Origin: an uncultured Luteitalea sp.
Lineage (GTDB): Bacteria > Acidobacteriota > Vicinamibacteria > Vicinamibacterales > Vicinamibacteraceae
Length of the DNA stretch: 64,000 bases
Assembly: GCA_934541105.1 (NCBI GenBank)
Contig: CAKTDA010000002.1
Location: forward strand, 434,001 to 498,000
Direction: 5' to 3'
Both the position numbers and the translations under genes were made by a program. This document shows, piece by piece, positions 50,082 through 60,500 of the stretch. The notes beneath the pieces were generated by a model that was given only the letters and a program-made list of their open reading frames with translations, did not search any database and was not told where the DNA came from. The first letter of the stretch is position 1. Each line of letters starts with the position of its first letter.

Positions 50082-51895
50082 TGGGCCTGCTCCTCGATGA
50101 TTCGCGCCAGTTCTTCGGGCAGGGGCGGGATCGGCTGCCTGCCGACCTCCATCGCCCCGTGGCTGCCGCGTTGGACCACGACGTTGAACGTGCCGCACGC
50201 CGCCGTCTTCTCGGGGTAGTCGTCGCGGAAGTGTCCGCCACGGCTCTCGCGCCGCTCGAGCGCCGATCGCGTGATGGCCTCGGACACCGCGAGCAGGTTT
50301 CGCAGGTCGAGGCACGCGTGCCACCCGGTGTGGTACTCGCGATGGCCATCGACGCCCGCCCGCTCGGCACGGTCGCGCAGTGCCTCGAGCCTCACGAGCG
50401 CCTCCTGCATCTCGTCCTCCACGCGGACGATGCCGACGAGGTCCTGCATCGTGTCCTGGAGATCCTGCTGCACCAGGTAGGGGTTCTCGCCGGCCGAGCC
50501 GCGATCGAAGGGCGCCAGTGCCGCCTGCATGGCCCCTGCGATCGCATCCTGGTCGAGCCGCGGGGACTGCTGTTGCCGGGCGTGCGCGGCCGCGTACTCG
50601 CCGGCGCGCTTGCCGAAGACGATGAGATCGGAGAGCGAGTTGCCGCCGAGGCGGTTGGCGCCATTGATGCCCGCGGCGCACTCGCCCGCCGCGAACAGGC
50701 CGGGCACCGTCGTCGCCTGCGTGTCGGCATCCACGCGGATGCCGCCCATGATGTAGTGCGTCGTCGGCCCGACCTCCATCGGCTCGCGCGTGATGTCGAG
50801 GTCGGCCAGCTCCTTGAACTGGTGGTACATGCTCGGCAGCTTGCGCCTGATGTGATCGGCCGCGCCGGGCAGCTTCTCCTTGATCCACGCGATGTCGAGA
50901 TACACACCGCCGTGCGGGCTGCCGCGCCCGGCGCGGACCTCGCGTCTGATGCAGCGCGCCACGTGATCGCGCGTCAGCAGTTCCGGCGGCCGGCGTGCCG
51001 ATCGGTCGCCCTGCGTGTACCGCCAGCCCTCCTCGGGGTCCGCCGCGGTCTGCGAGCGGTAGTTCTCCGGGATGTCGTCGAACATGAAGCGGCGGCCTTC
51101 CTTGTTCTTCAGGACGCCGCCCTCGCCACGCACGCCCTCGGTGACGAGGATGCCCTTCACCGACGGCGGCCAAACCATCCCCGTCGGATGGAACTGCACG
51201 AACTCCATGTCGATCAGGTCGGCGCCCGCACGGTACGCGAGGGCGTGGCCGTCTCCCGTCCCCTCCCAGCTGTTGCTCGTGATCCTGTAGGCGCGGCCGA
51301 CCCCGCCGGTGGCGAGCACCACGGCCCTGGCGGCAAAGGCATGGAAGCGCCCGCGCTCGCGGTCGTAGGCAAGCGCACCGGCAACGTGCGCGCCGTCCAT
51401 CAGCAGGTCGATCACCGTGTGTTCCATGTGGACGGTGACGCCGAGGTGGATGGTGTGGTCCTGGAGGGTCCGGATCAGTTCGAGGCCGGTCCGGTCGCCC
51501 ACGTGCGCCAGGCGCGGATAGCGGTGCCCGCCGAAGTTGCGCTGGTTGATGCGGCCGTCCGGCGTGCGGTCGAACACCGCGCCCCATGCCTCGAGCTCGC
51601 GCACGCGATCGGGCGCCTCGCGCGCGTGGAGTTCGGCCATCCGCCAGTTGTTGACGTACTGCCCGCCGCGCATCGTGTCGGCAAAGTGGACGCGCCAGTC
51701 GTCGCGGTCGTCGTTGTTGCCCATCGCGGCGGCCATGCCGCCCTCGGCCATCACGGTGTGTGCCTTGCCGAGGAGCGACTTGCAGATCAACCCCACCGAC
51801 ACGCCTGCACCGGCCGCCTCGATGGCGGCGCGCAGGCCGGCGCCACCCGCGCCGATGATGAGCACGTCGTAGGTGTACGCCTGCGGCGCCGGCAT
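50078..51895 (-). CDS. sdhA: Succinate dehydrogenase/fumarate reductase flavoprotein subunit
   Basis: A 605-residue SdhA with N-terminal VLIIGAGGAGLRAAIEA, the covalent-FAD histidine region KAHTVMAEGG, DMEFVQFHPTG, the active-site THYIMGGIRVDA and the GECAAGINGANRLGGNSL stretch. Oxidises succinate (or reduces fumarate). The TGATG overlap with sdhC and GTGA overlap with sdhB make a single translational unit. Confidence 0.93.
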   Translation of the reverse strand: MPAPQAYTYDVLIIGAGGAGLRAAIEAAGAGVSVGLICKSLLGKAHTVMAEGGMAAAMGNNDDRDDWRVHFADTMRGGQYVNNWRMAELHAREAPDRVRELEAWGAVFDRTPDGRINQRNFGGHRYPRLAHVGDRTGLELIRTLQDHTIHLGVTVHMEHTVIDLLMDGAHVAGALAYDRERGRFHAFAARAVVLATGGVGRAYRITSNSWEGTGDGHALAYRAGADLIDMEFVQFHPTGMVWPPSVKGILVTEGVRGEGGVLKNKEGRRFMFDDIPENYRSQTAADPEEGWRYTQGDRSARRPPELLTRDHVARCIRREVRAGRGSPHGGVYLDIAWIKEKLPGAADHIRRKLPSMYHQFKELADLDITREPMEVGPTTHYIMGGIRVDADTQATTVPGLFAAGECAAGINGANRLGGNSLSDLIVFGKRAGEYAAAHARQQQSPRLDQDAIAGAMQAALAPFDRGSAGENPYLVQQDLQDTMQDLVGIVRVEDEMQEALVRLEALRDRAERAGVDGHREYHTGWHACLDLRNLLAVSEAITRSALERRESRGGHFRDDYPEKTAACGTFNVVVQRGSHGAMEVGRQPIPPLPEELARIIEEQAQ

Positions 51896-52698
51896 CAGAG
51901 CAACCTCACGTCGGTCAGGATGCCCATCGAGCAGAGGCGCACGTAGAGGTCCGCCAGCATCACCGACACGAGGCTGCACCAGGCAAAGAGCTGGTGCCGG
52001 CCGTTGAGGCCGGTGACGCACGCGTACGCGAAGTCGCAGGCTGGATGCTTCGACACCTCGTCGAGCCGGCCGCCGACGACGTGCCGGAGCACGTGACAGC
52101 CCCATGTGTAGGACGCGAGCAGGACGACGTTGACCGCGAGGATCACCGTACCGACGCCAATGCCGAACGCCTGCTGCCCCGTGGCCGGATCGGTGAACCA
52201 CATCGCCAGCCAGACGTCGTAGGTCAGGAAGGCGATGAAGACGATGGCAACCCACATGAAGAAGCGGTGTGCGTTCTGCAGGATCAGCGGGAACGAGTGC
52301 TCGCCCCGGTAGCGCGTGCGCGGCTCACCCACGGCGCAGGCCGGCGGATCGGCCCAGAACGCCTTGTAGTACGCGCCCCGGTAGTAGTAGCAGGTCACGC
52401 GGAACAGGCCGGGGAAGGGCAGGATGATCAGCGCAGGCGAGAACGGCAGCAGGCGCGGCCACCAGTCCGGCTTCGGCCCGAACCAGCTGTGTGGCGAGGC
52501 CCCGAACACCTCCGGCGAGTAGAACGGCGAGAGGTACGGTCCGAACGTGTAGTGCGCGTCCTGGAAGGCCGCCCACGTCGCGTAGACGACGAAGATCGAG
52601 AGCACGACGAACACGACGAGCGGCGGCGCCCACCAGGCGTCGCGTCGCCTCGTCCTCCCGAATCCCCGCGGGACACCAATCGCCGGAATGACCTGCAT
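51895..52698 (-). CDS. sdhC: Succinate dehydrogenase membrane anchor, single large subunit
   Basis: A 267-residue membrane protein with about five helices, which alone anchors SdhAB (no separate SdhD). Histidines inside helices (LQNAHRFFMW, GCHVLRHVVGG) are candidate heme or quinone contacts. Size, gene order C-A-B and pattern resemble the mycobacterial Sdh1 type rather than the proteobacterial SdhC/SdhD pair. A GGAGG ribosome site lies about 10 bp before ATG 52698. Confidence 0.85.
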   Translation of the reverse strand: MQVIPAIGVPRGFGRTRRRDAWWAPPLVVFVVLSIFVVYATWAAFQDAHYTFGPYLSPFYSPEVFGASPHSWFGPKPDWWPRLLPFSPALIILPFPGLFRVTCYYYRGAYYKAFWADPPACAVGEPRTRYRGEHSFPLILQNAHRFFMWVAIVFIAFLTYDVWLAMWFTDPATGQQAFGIGVGTVILAVNVVLLASYTWGCHVLRHVVGGRLDEVSKHPACDFAYACVTGLNGRHQLFAWCSLVSVMLADLYVRLCSMGILTDVRLL

Positions 52699-52847
52699 GC
52701 AGGGCGCCTCCGAGACGTGCGGTCTGTGTTGTGCGCCCCACCATATGCGGAGTGGCGAGCGGATGCAAACCGGACGCGGCGTCCAGCGGAATGGAACGAG
52801 ACGTCACGCCGGGCGGCCGCCGACTTCGCCGACGCCGCGGCCCGCAG

Positions 52848-52853
52848 TAGACT
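52848..52853 (+). promoter_or_regulatory. -10 hexamer TAGACT before the deacylase gene
   Basis: TAGACT ends eight bases before GTG 52862 and supports that start over the longer open frame from 52688. Confidence 0.4.
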
Positions 52854-52861
52854 CGTCGGCC

Positions 52862-53884
52862 GTGACCCACACGATCGACCCGGCGGCGATCGACTTCACG
52901 AAGCCCGGCGCGCACCACTACAAGGCGGCCTTCCACCTCGATGGCAGCTGGGGCTACTCGCTCGTGCCGATCACGGTCGTCAACGGCCTGCGGTCCGCGC
53001 ACGGCACCCCGGGCGTCGCGGTGTTCGGCGGCACGCACGGCAACGAATACGAAGGCCAGATCGTCGTCAAGCGGCTCTGCCGCGACCTGGACCCCGCGGA
53101 AGTGGCCGGCCGCGTGATCCTGATGCCCCAGCTCAGTGAGCGCGCGTGCGCCGCGCACCTCCGCAGCGCCCCGGACGATGGCGTGAACATGAATCGCGCG
53201 TTTCCTGGCGACGCCAGGGGCACGCTGTCGCGGCGCATTGCCCACTTCGTGAAGCAGCGCGTCTTCCCGCACGCGCAGATCGTGATCGACATCCACGCCG
53301 GGGGCCGCGAGGCGTCGTTCCCGATCTGCACGTCGCTGCACCCGATCGCCGACGCCGCGCGCCAGGCGGAGACGATTGCCCTCGCCCGGCTCTTCGACAC
53401 GCCGTTCGTGTACCTCTACTCGCGCCAGATGGCCTCCGGGCTCCTGACCGACGAGGCCGAGGACGACGGCCGCATCGCCATCGGCGGCGAGTTCGGCTTC
53501 GGCGAAGGTGCCAGCCCCCGCGGCATCGCCCATGCGTATGAGGGCGTCCGCAACGTGCTGCGCCATACGGGCATGCTGCCCGGCCCGGTCGTCCGCATCG
53601 ATCCGGATCGTCCGGGGCCACCGCGCGTCGTGCAGGCGCCCGACCTCGCCGACTACGTGCCGTGCCCGATCGACGGTATCTGGGAGCCGCTCGTGGCGCC
53701 CGGAGACGACGTGTCGGCCGGTCAGCCAATCGGTCGCCTGCACGACTTCGCCGATCACGCATCGGATCCCACGGAGATCGCCGCGCACCGCGACGGCGTC
53801 GTCATCGCCCTCCACTTCGGCGCGGCCTGCCGGCGCGGCGTCACGCTCTACGTCATCGCACGGGATGTCGCCATCGAGCCATGA
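52862..53884 (+). CDS. Succinylglutamate desuccinylase/aspartoacylase-family zinc deacylase
   Basis: A 340-residue M14-like AstE/AspA enzyme. GGTHGNEYEG supplies zinc ligands His and Glu, DIHAGG the third; NMNRAFPG contains the substrate arginine. The C-terminal beta domain resembles N-acyl diamino-acid deacylases such as DoeB. It should remove an acyl group from an N-acylated amino acid. GTG start at 52862 by the TAGACT hexamer and family length. Overlaps the next gene by 4 bp (ATGA). Confidence 0.82.
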   Translation: MTHTIDPAAIDFTKPGAHHYKAAFHLDGSWGYSLVPITVVNGLRSAHGTPGVAVFGGTHGNEYEGQIVVKRLCRDLDPAEVAGRVILMPQLSERACAAHLRSAPDDGVNMNRAFPGDARGTLSRRIAHFVKQRVFPHAQIVIDIHAGGREASFPICTSLHPIADAARQAETIALARLFDTPFVYLYSRQMASGLLTDEAEDDGRIAIGGEFGFGEGASPRGIAHAYEGVRNVLRHTGMLPGPVVRIDPDRPGPPRVVQAPDLADYVPCPIDGIWEPLVAPGDDVSAGQPIGRLHDFADHASDPTEIAAHRDGVVIALHFGAACRRGVTLYVIARDVAIEP

Positions 53885-55032
53885 AGATCACGAACGTCGA
53901 AGTACTCGTGCTCAAGTCGCCCGGCCTCTACCGCAGCACCGACACCGACGAGGAACCGCCGGGACCGACGTACATGGGCCTCGTGCGCGTCTCGACCGAC
54001 GCAGGCATCACCGGCTACTCGGACATGGAGACGGCCGCGTCGGTGGCCAAGGCCGCGGTCGAGGCGCCGCGGTGGAGCGAGGGCGACATCGAGGCGTTCG
54101 ACGGGCTCGCGTCGCTGATCGTCGGCGAGAACCCGCTCGAGGTGGAGCGGCTGTGGTACCGGATGTATCGCGGCAGCATCTACTACGGGCGGCGGGGCGT
54201 GGCGATGCAGGCGATCTCGGCCATCGACATCGCGCTCTGGGACATCGCCGGCAAGGCCTACGGCCAGCCGATCCACGTGCTGCTCGGCGCGAGATGGCGC
54301 GACTCCGTGCGTGCGTACGCGAGTACGCTCTTCCGACCCACGCCGCAGGCGATGCGCGACGCCGCGGCGCGCTACATCGACGAAGGGTTCACGGCCGTCA
54401 AGTTCGGCTGGGGCGTGTTCGGGCAGGACCCGTCGCGCGACGTCCGCCTCGTCGAGGCTGCCCGCGAGGCGCTCGGCCCCGACCGTGACCTGCTGGTGGA
54501 CACCGGCTGGTTCATCGAGCGCACGCCGAAGCAGGCCGTGCAGGTGATCCGATCGATCGAGCCGTTCTCTCCGTTCCTCGTGGAGGAGATCCTCCACCCG
54601 GAGGACTACGACGGCTACCGCCGCGTGGCCGACGCCGTGGACACGCTGATTGCGTGCGGCGAGCAGGAGGCCACCGAGTGGGGGTTCCGCGAGCTGATCG
54701 ATCGCGCGCGCGTGGACGTGCTGCAGCCAGACCTCACGCGCTGCGGAGGCTTCACCGCCGCGCGCAAGATCGTCCACATGGCGGAGCTCTCGAACGTCCT
54801 CGTCATCCCGCACTCGTGGTCGTCGGACCTCCTCACGGCGGCGTCCCTCCACCTGAACGCGTTCCAGCGGCGCGCGGTGTTCGTCGAGTTCAACACGTCG
54901 CAGGGCCCGCTCAGCCGCGCGATGGTTCGGGAGCCCCTCCGCATCGTGGACGGGCACGTCGCAGTGCCCATGGCGCCGGGCCTCGGCGTCGAGGTGAACG
55001 AGGACACGATCGCGCAGTACCGGATCGCGTGA
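53881..55032 (+). CDS. Enolase-superfamily (mandelate racemase/muconate lactonizing) enzyme
   Basis: A 383-residue enolase-superfamily member. Capping domain ~1-125; barrel with KFGWG (base lysine), LLVDTGW (Asp), VEEIL (Glu) and GEQE (Glu) metal ligands, and IPHSW with a C-terminal His. The Lys plus His pattern suits acid-sugar dehydratases or racemases of the mandelate racemase subgroup. Coupled to the deacylase gene and convergent with the amidohydrolase (16-bp gap). Confidence 0.85.
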   Translation: MKITNVEVLVLKSPGLYRSTDTDEEPPGPTYMGLVRVSTDAGITGYSDMETAASVAKAAVEAPRWSEGDIEAFDGLASLIVGENPLEVERLWYRMYRGSIYYGRRGVAMQAISAIDIALWDIAGKAYGQPIHVLLGARWRDSVRAYASTLFRPTPQAMRDAAARYIDEGFTAVKFGWGVFGQDPSRDVRLVEAAREALGPDRDLLVDTGWFIERTPKQAVQVIRSIEPFSPFLVEEILHPEDYDGYRRVADAVDTLIACGEQEATEWGFRELIDRARVDVLQPDLTRCGGFTAARKIVHMAELSNVLVIPHSWSSDLLTAASLHLNAFQRRAVFVEFNTSQGPLSRAMVREPLRIVDGHVAVPMAPGLGVEVNEDTIAQYRIA

Positions 55033-55048
55033 GGGACCGACGCCTGCG

Positions 55049-55891
55049 TCAGTCCAGGCCGAGGAGCGGCAGCGCGTCGCGATGGATGAGCGCCTCGATG
55101 CGATCGACCGGGATGCGCGGCAGCCGCGTGCCCTCGACCATGTCGTTGACGCGCCGCAGGGCGTCGATCGTCGAGGCCGGGGTCGTGAACGGGTAGTCGG
55201 TGCCGAACAGCAGCCGGTCGAGCACGCCGTACTCCATCGCCAGCACGAGGGCGTTGTAGAACTGCCAGGGCCGGTAGTACAACGCCGAGACGTCGCTGTA
55301 CAGGTGCCGGTGCTTCCGGATCAGCACCATGGTCTCGGCCATCCACGGATGGCCCATGTGGGCGATCACCATGCGCAGCCGCGGGAACTGCAGCGCCAGC
55401 GGCTGGAGCCGCACCGGGTTGGCGAGTTCGAGCGAGACGTTCTCGCAGAACGTCGTGCCCTGATGGATCAGCACCGGCACGTCGAGGTCGGCGGCGGCAC
55501 GCATCAGGCGCACGAAGCGCGGATCCTGTGGATCGACGTCCTGGTAGATCGGCGCGACCTTGAGTCCCCGCAGGCCGAGCCGGCGCACCGCGTCCTCCAG
55601 CTGGTCGACCGCATCCTCGTCGGACGGATCCACCGAGCAGAAGCCGATCAGCTTCTCGGGATGGCGGGACACGTAATCGGCGACGTACTCGTTCGGCACG
55701 AGTACGCCAACATGTCGCGCGCGGAACCCGAGCACGATGGCCCGATCGACCGGCGCCATCGCGGCCCAATGCGCGTCGAGGTCCACCGCGACCTCGAGCG
55801 ACGGATTGCCCGCCGTGATGCGGGCGTCCGAGACGAACGAGTCCGCGATGTGCGCGGACTCCCAGACGTGCGTGTGGACGTCGACGATCAT
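55049..55891 (-). CDS. Amidohydrolase of the ACMSD/Amidohydro_2 type
   Basis: A 280-residue TIM-barrel hydrolase. VDVHTHVWE at the N-terminus (HxH), GLKVAPIYQD (Lys), VLIHQGTT, VIAHMGHPW and FGTDYPF (Asp) are the metal and catalytic positions of ACMSD-like decarboxylases and lactonases. It could hydrolyse a lactone or decarboxylate a keto acid downstream of the enolase-family step. Last gene of the TonB-receptor transcript, 45 bp after the RraA-like gene. Confidence 0.83.
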   Translation of the reverse strand: MIVDVHTHVWESAHIADSFVSDARITAGNPSLEVAVDLDAHWAAMAPVDRAIVLGFRARHVGVLVPNEYVADYVSRHPEKLIGFCSVDPSDEDAVDQLEDAVRRLGLRGLKVAPIYQDVDPQDPRFVRLMRAAADLDVPVLIHQGTTFCENVSLELANPVRLQPLALQFPRLRMVIAHMGHPWMAETMVLIRKHRHLYSDVSALYYRPWQFYNALVLAMEYGVLDRLLFGTDYPFTTPASTIDALRRVNDMVEGTRLPRIPVDRIEALIHRDALPLLGLD

Positions 55892-55936
55892 CGGGTATCG
55901 GGTGACGGGTTCAGCGTGCCGGGTCCCGGGCGGCGT

Positions 55937-56656
55937 TCAGAGCACGCCGTACTTCTCGTACACCGTGCGCAGGTAGGCGCCGTTGCGAAGTTCCTCGCGG
56001 CTGTGGTTCTCGCGCGACACCTTGTCGGTAGCGAGCTGCACGACGTCGGCGACGATTTTGGCCGGCACGACGACGATGCCGTCGAGGTCGGCGAGGACCA
56101 GGTCGCCGGGCGAGACGAGGACGCCGCCGCACTCGACGGGGACGTTCCATGCGATCACCTCACCGCGGCCGCGCGAGTCCACCGGCTTGATGCCCGCGGC
56201 GAACACCGGAAAGCCCATCTCCTGGATGCGCCGTACGTCGCGGACCAGGCCGTCGACGACCGCACCGTGTGCCCCGCGGGCGATGGCGGCCGTCGAGAGC
56301 AGTTCACCCCACGGCGCATTGCGCCGCGAGCCACCCGTCGCGACAACGACGACCTCGCCGGGCAGGATGCTGTCGATCGCGGCAATCTCGGTCCCATAGG
56401 GATCGGGCCCGACATGGTACGTGTCCACGCAGGCGATCGTGCGCGCCCAGCCGACGAACCGGACGTCGCTGCCGACGGGCCGCAGGTGTTCGGCCATCGC
56501 CTGGCCGCGGTGACCCATGTCGTCGAGCGCATCGGAAACCACGGCCGTGTAGAGCGTGGATTCGATGTGCGCGAAGAGGTCGAAATCGGCCGGCGCCAGA
56601 CGACCCGCGGCCGCGGTGTCTTCCTGATGATGTGCCAACGAAGCCTCCTGGTGCAT
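55937..56656 (-). CDS. RraA-like aldolase (HMG/CHA aldolase family)
   Basis: A 239-residue RraA-superfamily protein. APWGELLSTAAIARGAHGAV followed by VDGLVRDVRRI is the characteristic loop with the pyruvate-binding Arg and metal-binding Asp of 4-hydroxy-4-methyl-2-oxoglutarate aldolases. Likely splits a 4-hydroxy-2-oxo acid into pyruvate plus another acid; an RNase E regulatory role is unlikely outside enterics. ATG 56656, 11 bp after the transporter half. Confidence 0.82.
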   Translation of the reverse strand: MHQEASLAHHQEDTAAAGRLAPADFDLFAHIESTLYTAVVSDALDDMGHRGQAMAEHLRPVGSDVRFVGWARTIACVDTYHVGPDPYGTEIAAIDSILPGEVVVVATGGSRRNAPWGELLSTAAIARGAHGAVVDGLVRDVRRIQEMGFPVFAAGIKPVDSRGRGEVIAWNVPVECGGVLVSPGDLVLADLDGIVVVPAKIVADVVQLATDKVSRENHSREELRNGAYLRTVYEKYGVL

Positions 56657-56667
56657 GCCCGGCGCGA

Positions 56668-57111
56668 TCAGCCGAGACTCAAGCCGACGAGCGCGGCAAT
56701 GCCGAGGACCATGCCTGCGAGCCCGTACGGACCGACGCGTTCCCTGAACAGCAGCAGGCCCGCCGCCGCGACGAGGAACAGCGAGCCGCCGGTGGTGATC
56801 GGGAAGACCACGTGCCCGGGCACGCCGTTCGAGAGTGCCAGCCCGGTGAACGACTGGCCGAGCAGGCTGCATCCCCCCATCAGCCCGCCGAGCGCCACCT
56901 CGCTGCGGCGCGGACGAATGCCGCTGCGCCAGAGCGCGGCGGCCGCGAAGACGAATCCGCCGAGGTACCAGTAGAGGAGGTACTGCGCCTGGAACGCCGA
57001 CGCAAGTCCCTGCTCGGTGAGAATCTTCAGCCCGAACGGCCCGATGCCGTTGGCGACGAACGCCACCAGCATCAGCCGCAGCCACGTGCCTGCATCGCGC
57101 TCGTCGCTCAC
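56668..57111 (-). CDS. EamA-type DMT transporter, second half
   Basis: A 147-residue protein with five predicted helices and one EamA domain. It corresponds to half of a ten-helix drug/metabolite transporter. GTG at 57111 overlaps the stop of the companion half (GTGA). A single-EamA protein must pair, most likely with its neighbour. Substrate probably the compound handled by the flanking enzymes. Confidence 0.78.
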   Translation of the reverse strand: MSDERDAGTWLRLMLVAFVANGIGPFGLKILTEQGLASAFQAQYLLYWYLGGFVFAAAALWRSGIRPRRSEVALGGLMGGCSLLGQSFTGLALSNGVPGHVVFPITTGGSLFLVAAAGLLLFRERVGPYGLAGMVLGIAALVGLSLG

Positions 57112-57551
57112 CGGCTGCCGTCCTGCCGCTTCTTGTCCTGCCACAGCAGGAACATCGACACGGGAATCAGTGCCAGCGCGATGCCCTTGCCGAGACCCAC
57201 CGGCTCGTCGTAGACGACGATCGAGGCCACGGTCGGAATGCCCGCCGACAGGTTGATTGCGAGCCAGCTCGTCGCGATCGGCCCGTGCTTGACGCCGGCC
57301 TGGAACGCGAGGATCGCAATCGACGCGGCCACGCCGAACGGCAGCGCGATGAGCACCACGTTGCGCGGCGCGGCGGGCCCGGTCGGCGTGCCGATGCTGA
57401 CGAACGTCAGCACCAGCACGAGCGACGAGATCGCCAGCAGCGCGTTGACCGCCGCCGGGCGCCCGGCCTTCACGTCAGCGACCTTGTGCAGCACGCCCAG
57501 GGCGCTGAAGCTCAGGAGCGCCAGCAGCATGTAGATCTGACCGGTCGCCAT
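57108..57551 (-). CDS. EamA-type DMT transporter, first half
   Basis: A 147-residue, four-to-five-helix protein with one EamA domain, ending in a charged KKRQDGSR tail. ATG 57551 follows the TonB-receptor stop with no gap (TAG-ATG), so translation is coupled. Separate genes for the two halves differ from the usual fused EamA-EamA transporter. Confidence 0.78.
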   Translation of the reverse strand: MATGQIYMLLALLSFSALGVLHKVADVKAGRPAAVNALLAISSLVLVLTFVSIGTPTGPAAPRNVVLIALPFGVAASIAILAFQAGVKHGPIATSWLAINLSAGIPTVASIVVYDEPVGLGKGIALALIPVSMFLLWQDKKRQDGSR

Positions 57552-60500
57552 CTAGAAGGACAGCTTCAGTCCGAACTGCATCGTGCGTGCGCCTCCCGCG
57601 CCGAGGATGCGGCCGAAGTTCGCGGTGCCGAGTGTCGTGCCCGGGTTGCTCAGGTTCACCTTGTTGAGCGCATTGTAGGCTTCCACCCGCACCTGGATGT
57701 AGCGCACGCCGCCGAGCGAGAAACTCTTCATCAACCCGAGGTCGAGGATGTGCGTCGCCGGTCCCTCGACCACGCCGATGGGTGAGCTGCCGTAGGCGTA
57801 CCGATCCGGCGCAGAGAAGGCGGCGGTGTTGAACCACTGGGTCGCCGACGGATTGCTCACCGTCGGATCGCCGGAGAGGTTGGCCCGCGTCCCCCAGCCG
57901 TTGCCGAGTGTCGCGCCCGGCACGTTGATGCTGAGCGGCACGCCCGACACGAAGCTGTTGATGCCGCTCAACTGCCAGCCGCCGATGAAGGCCTCGGCCA
58001 CGGGATGGAGCGAGGTCAGGAAGCGCTTGTCACGACCGAACGGCAGCTCGTAGACCGCGTTGATCCAGAGCATGTGCCGCCGGTCGTTCGGCGAGCGTCC
58101 CTTCAGGTAGCCGCCGGGAACGAACGGCTGGAGCCGGCCGGTTTCGTCGGGCGCCACCGAGTCGGACGTGTCCTTGGCGAGCGAGTACGCCCCCATGAAG
58201 GAGAAGCCGTCCGAGAAGCGGCGCTCCCACTTGATCTGGAGCCCGTTGTAGTTCGAGCTGCCTCGGTTCTCGAGCACGTTGACCTCGCCGAACGCGGGAT
58301 AGGGCTTGGCCGCCTGCAGATCCGTGTACGCGCCGGGCGCGACCTCGTTGTACGGGTAGAGCGACACCTGATCGCGCAGCCGCACACCGACGTAGGACAC
58401 GGTCACCGCGGACTTCCACGGCAGGCCTTTCTGCACCGAGATGTTGAACTGGTGCGACCGCGCAGGCTCGATGTCCCACGCCGGCGACTCGCCGACCGAC
58501 GGCTGGATGAACGTCTCCGGGTTCGTGGGCCATGCCGTCTCCCACCGCTGCTGGCTGAGCGGGCTGAACGACAGGGCCTCCCACGTCCAGTACGGCAGCC
58601 CGACGATCGACGAGGCCGACCGGTTGCCGGTGAAGCTGTTGTAGTAGAGCCCGTACCCGCCACGGACGACGAAATCGTCGAGACCCTCGGGACGCCACGT
58701 CACGCCAAGGCGCGGCGAGAGGTTGCCGCTCGCCTTGAACAGACCGTTGGGCACGCCGACCTCGTTTGCCGGCACCCACAGGCCCACCGATGACGCCGAC
58801 AGGAACGGCGACACCGGCTGCTGCGACAGGTTCACCCCACCGTCGTCGTCCACACCGGCGATGACCTTGCCGATGCGCGGATCGAACGTCGCGCCGTTGC
58901 CCGCGCGCAGCGACTTCTCGTGCCAGTACTCGTAGCGGAGGCCGAGGCCGATCGTGAGGTTCGAACGGACCTTCCAGAAGTCCTGGACGTACAGGCCGGA
59001 GTACGGCGAGCTGTCGAGGCCGAAGGTCTCGAGCGGGAAGTTGCGCCGCGTGCCCGACGTGAGTCCGAGCAGGTAATCGGCGAAGCCGTTGCGCGTGTAC
59101 TGCCCGTTGAAGTCGAAACTGCCGCGCGGCGAGTGCGACCCGTGCCGCCCGTAGACGCTGCGGTCGTTGAACTCGTACCCGGCGCTGAGCGAGTGCGCGC
59201 CGCGGAGCCACGTGAGGCCGACCTTCGCGTTCGTCACGTTGCTCCACAGACGGCCCGGCACGCCCCACGGCGCGTTGAAGCCCGTGTACCCGGTGATGCC
59301 GACGTTCGGCAGGCCCACGAAGTCCTCCCGTCCTGCCGTCCCGATGCCCTGGATGCCCGCTGCGGACACGAGATTGTCGATGCCGACGACCGGCGATCCG
59401 AACCGGTTGTCGGACTTCAGGTACCCGCCCGACGCGGTCAGCAGCATGGACGACGTCAGAGAGTTCGTGTAGGTGACGCCGATGTTGTGCTGACGCGTCT
59501 CGTTCGTCGAGGTGATGTCCGGCGTGTATCCCGGCGACCGGTTGTCGTTCGAGTTCATCACCCACCGCGCGTAGACGCGCTGCCCGCTCGTGATCTGGTG
59601 ATCCACGCGTGCCGTGTACTGATAGGTGTCGTCCTTGACGGGCGCCACGGCGCGGAAGCGGCCGTCGGGCGAGTTCGGGAGCAGCAGGTACGGGAAGAAC
59701 GATCGCGAGGCCGCCGAGATGCGGTTGGTCGGGATGACGTTGCCCGGGAACGGCTGGCCGGTCTGCGGATCGATGATGGGCGTCGCGAGCGACGAGAAGT
59801 CCCCCTGCAGCATCGCGGGCTGCACGACGACGGAGTTGAAGATTGCCTCGCGCCGGACCGGCGTGCCCTCGAAGCTCGCGAAGAAGAACGTGCGGCTGCG
59901 GACGATCGGCCCGCCGAGCGTGGCGCCGAACTGGTTGCGTTCGAGCTTGGCCGGCCGCGCCGTGGCAAACGCATTCCGCGCGTTGAACCTGTCGTTCTGC
60001 ACGAACTCCCATGCGGTGCCGCGGAACTCGTTGCTGCCCGAGCGCGTGGCCATGATCACCTGCAGCGGGTTGCGCCCGTTCTCGGCGCTGAAGCTCGACG
60101 TCTCGACGCTGAACTCCGCGATCGTGTCCACGTTCGGGATCGTCATGCCGCCTTCGTCCATGCCGGCATTGGCGTTGAGGCCATCGAGCTGGAACTCGGT
60201 CTGGTTCGAGCGCATGCCGAAACCCTGGACCGTCGATCCGAGCTCGGGGCCGCCCGAACCCGTGAAGCGCATGCCCGGCACGAGGTTGACGAGCACCACA
60301 GGATTGCGGGTGCTGAGCGGCAGCTCGCGAATCTGCTTCATCTCGATCACGGTCTGCACCGAGCTGCGCTCGGTCTGGAGCAGCGGCGCACCGGCCTCGA
60401 CCGTCACTTCCTCCGAGACGTCGCCGACCTCGAGCACGGGTGCGATGCGGCTGCGCTGACCGAGCGACAACACGAGTCGCTCCATGCGCCACGTCTTGAA

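Noticed and set aside
52325..53815. A 496-codon antisense open frame over the deacylase gene
   Set aside because: High GC makes long shadow frames common; the sense frame carries zinc-binding motifs and coupled start/stop, while the antisense frame has no recognisable domain.
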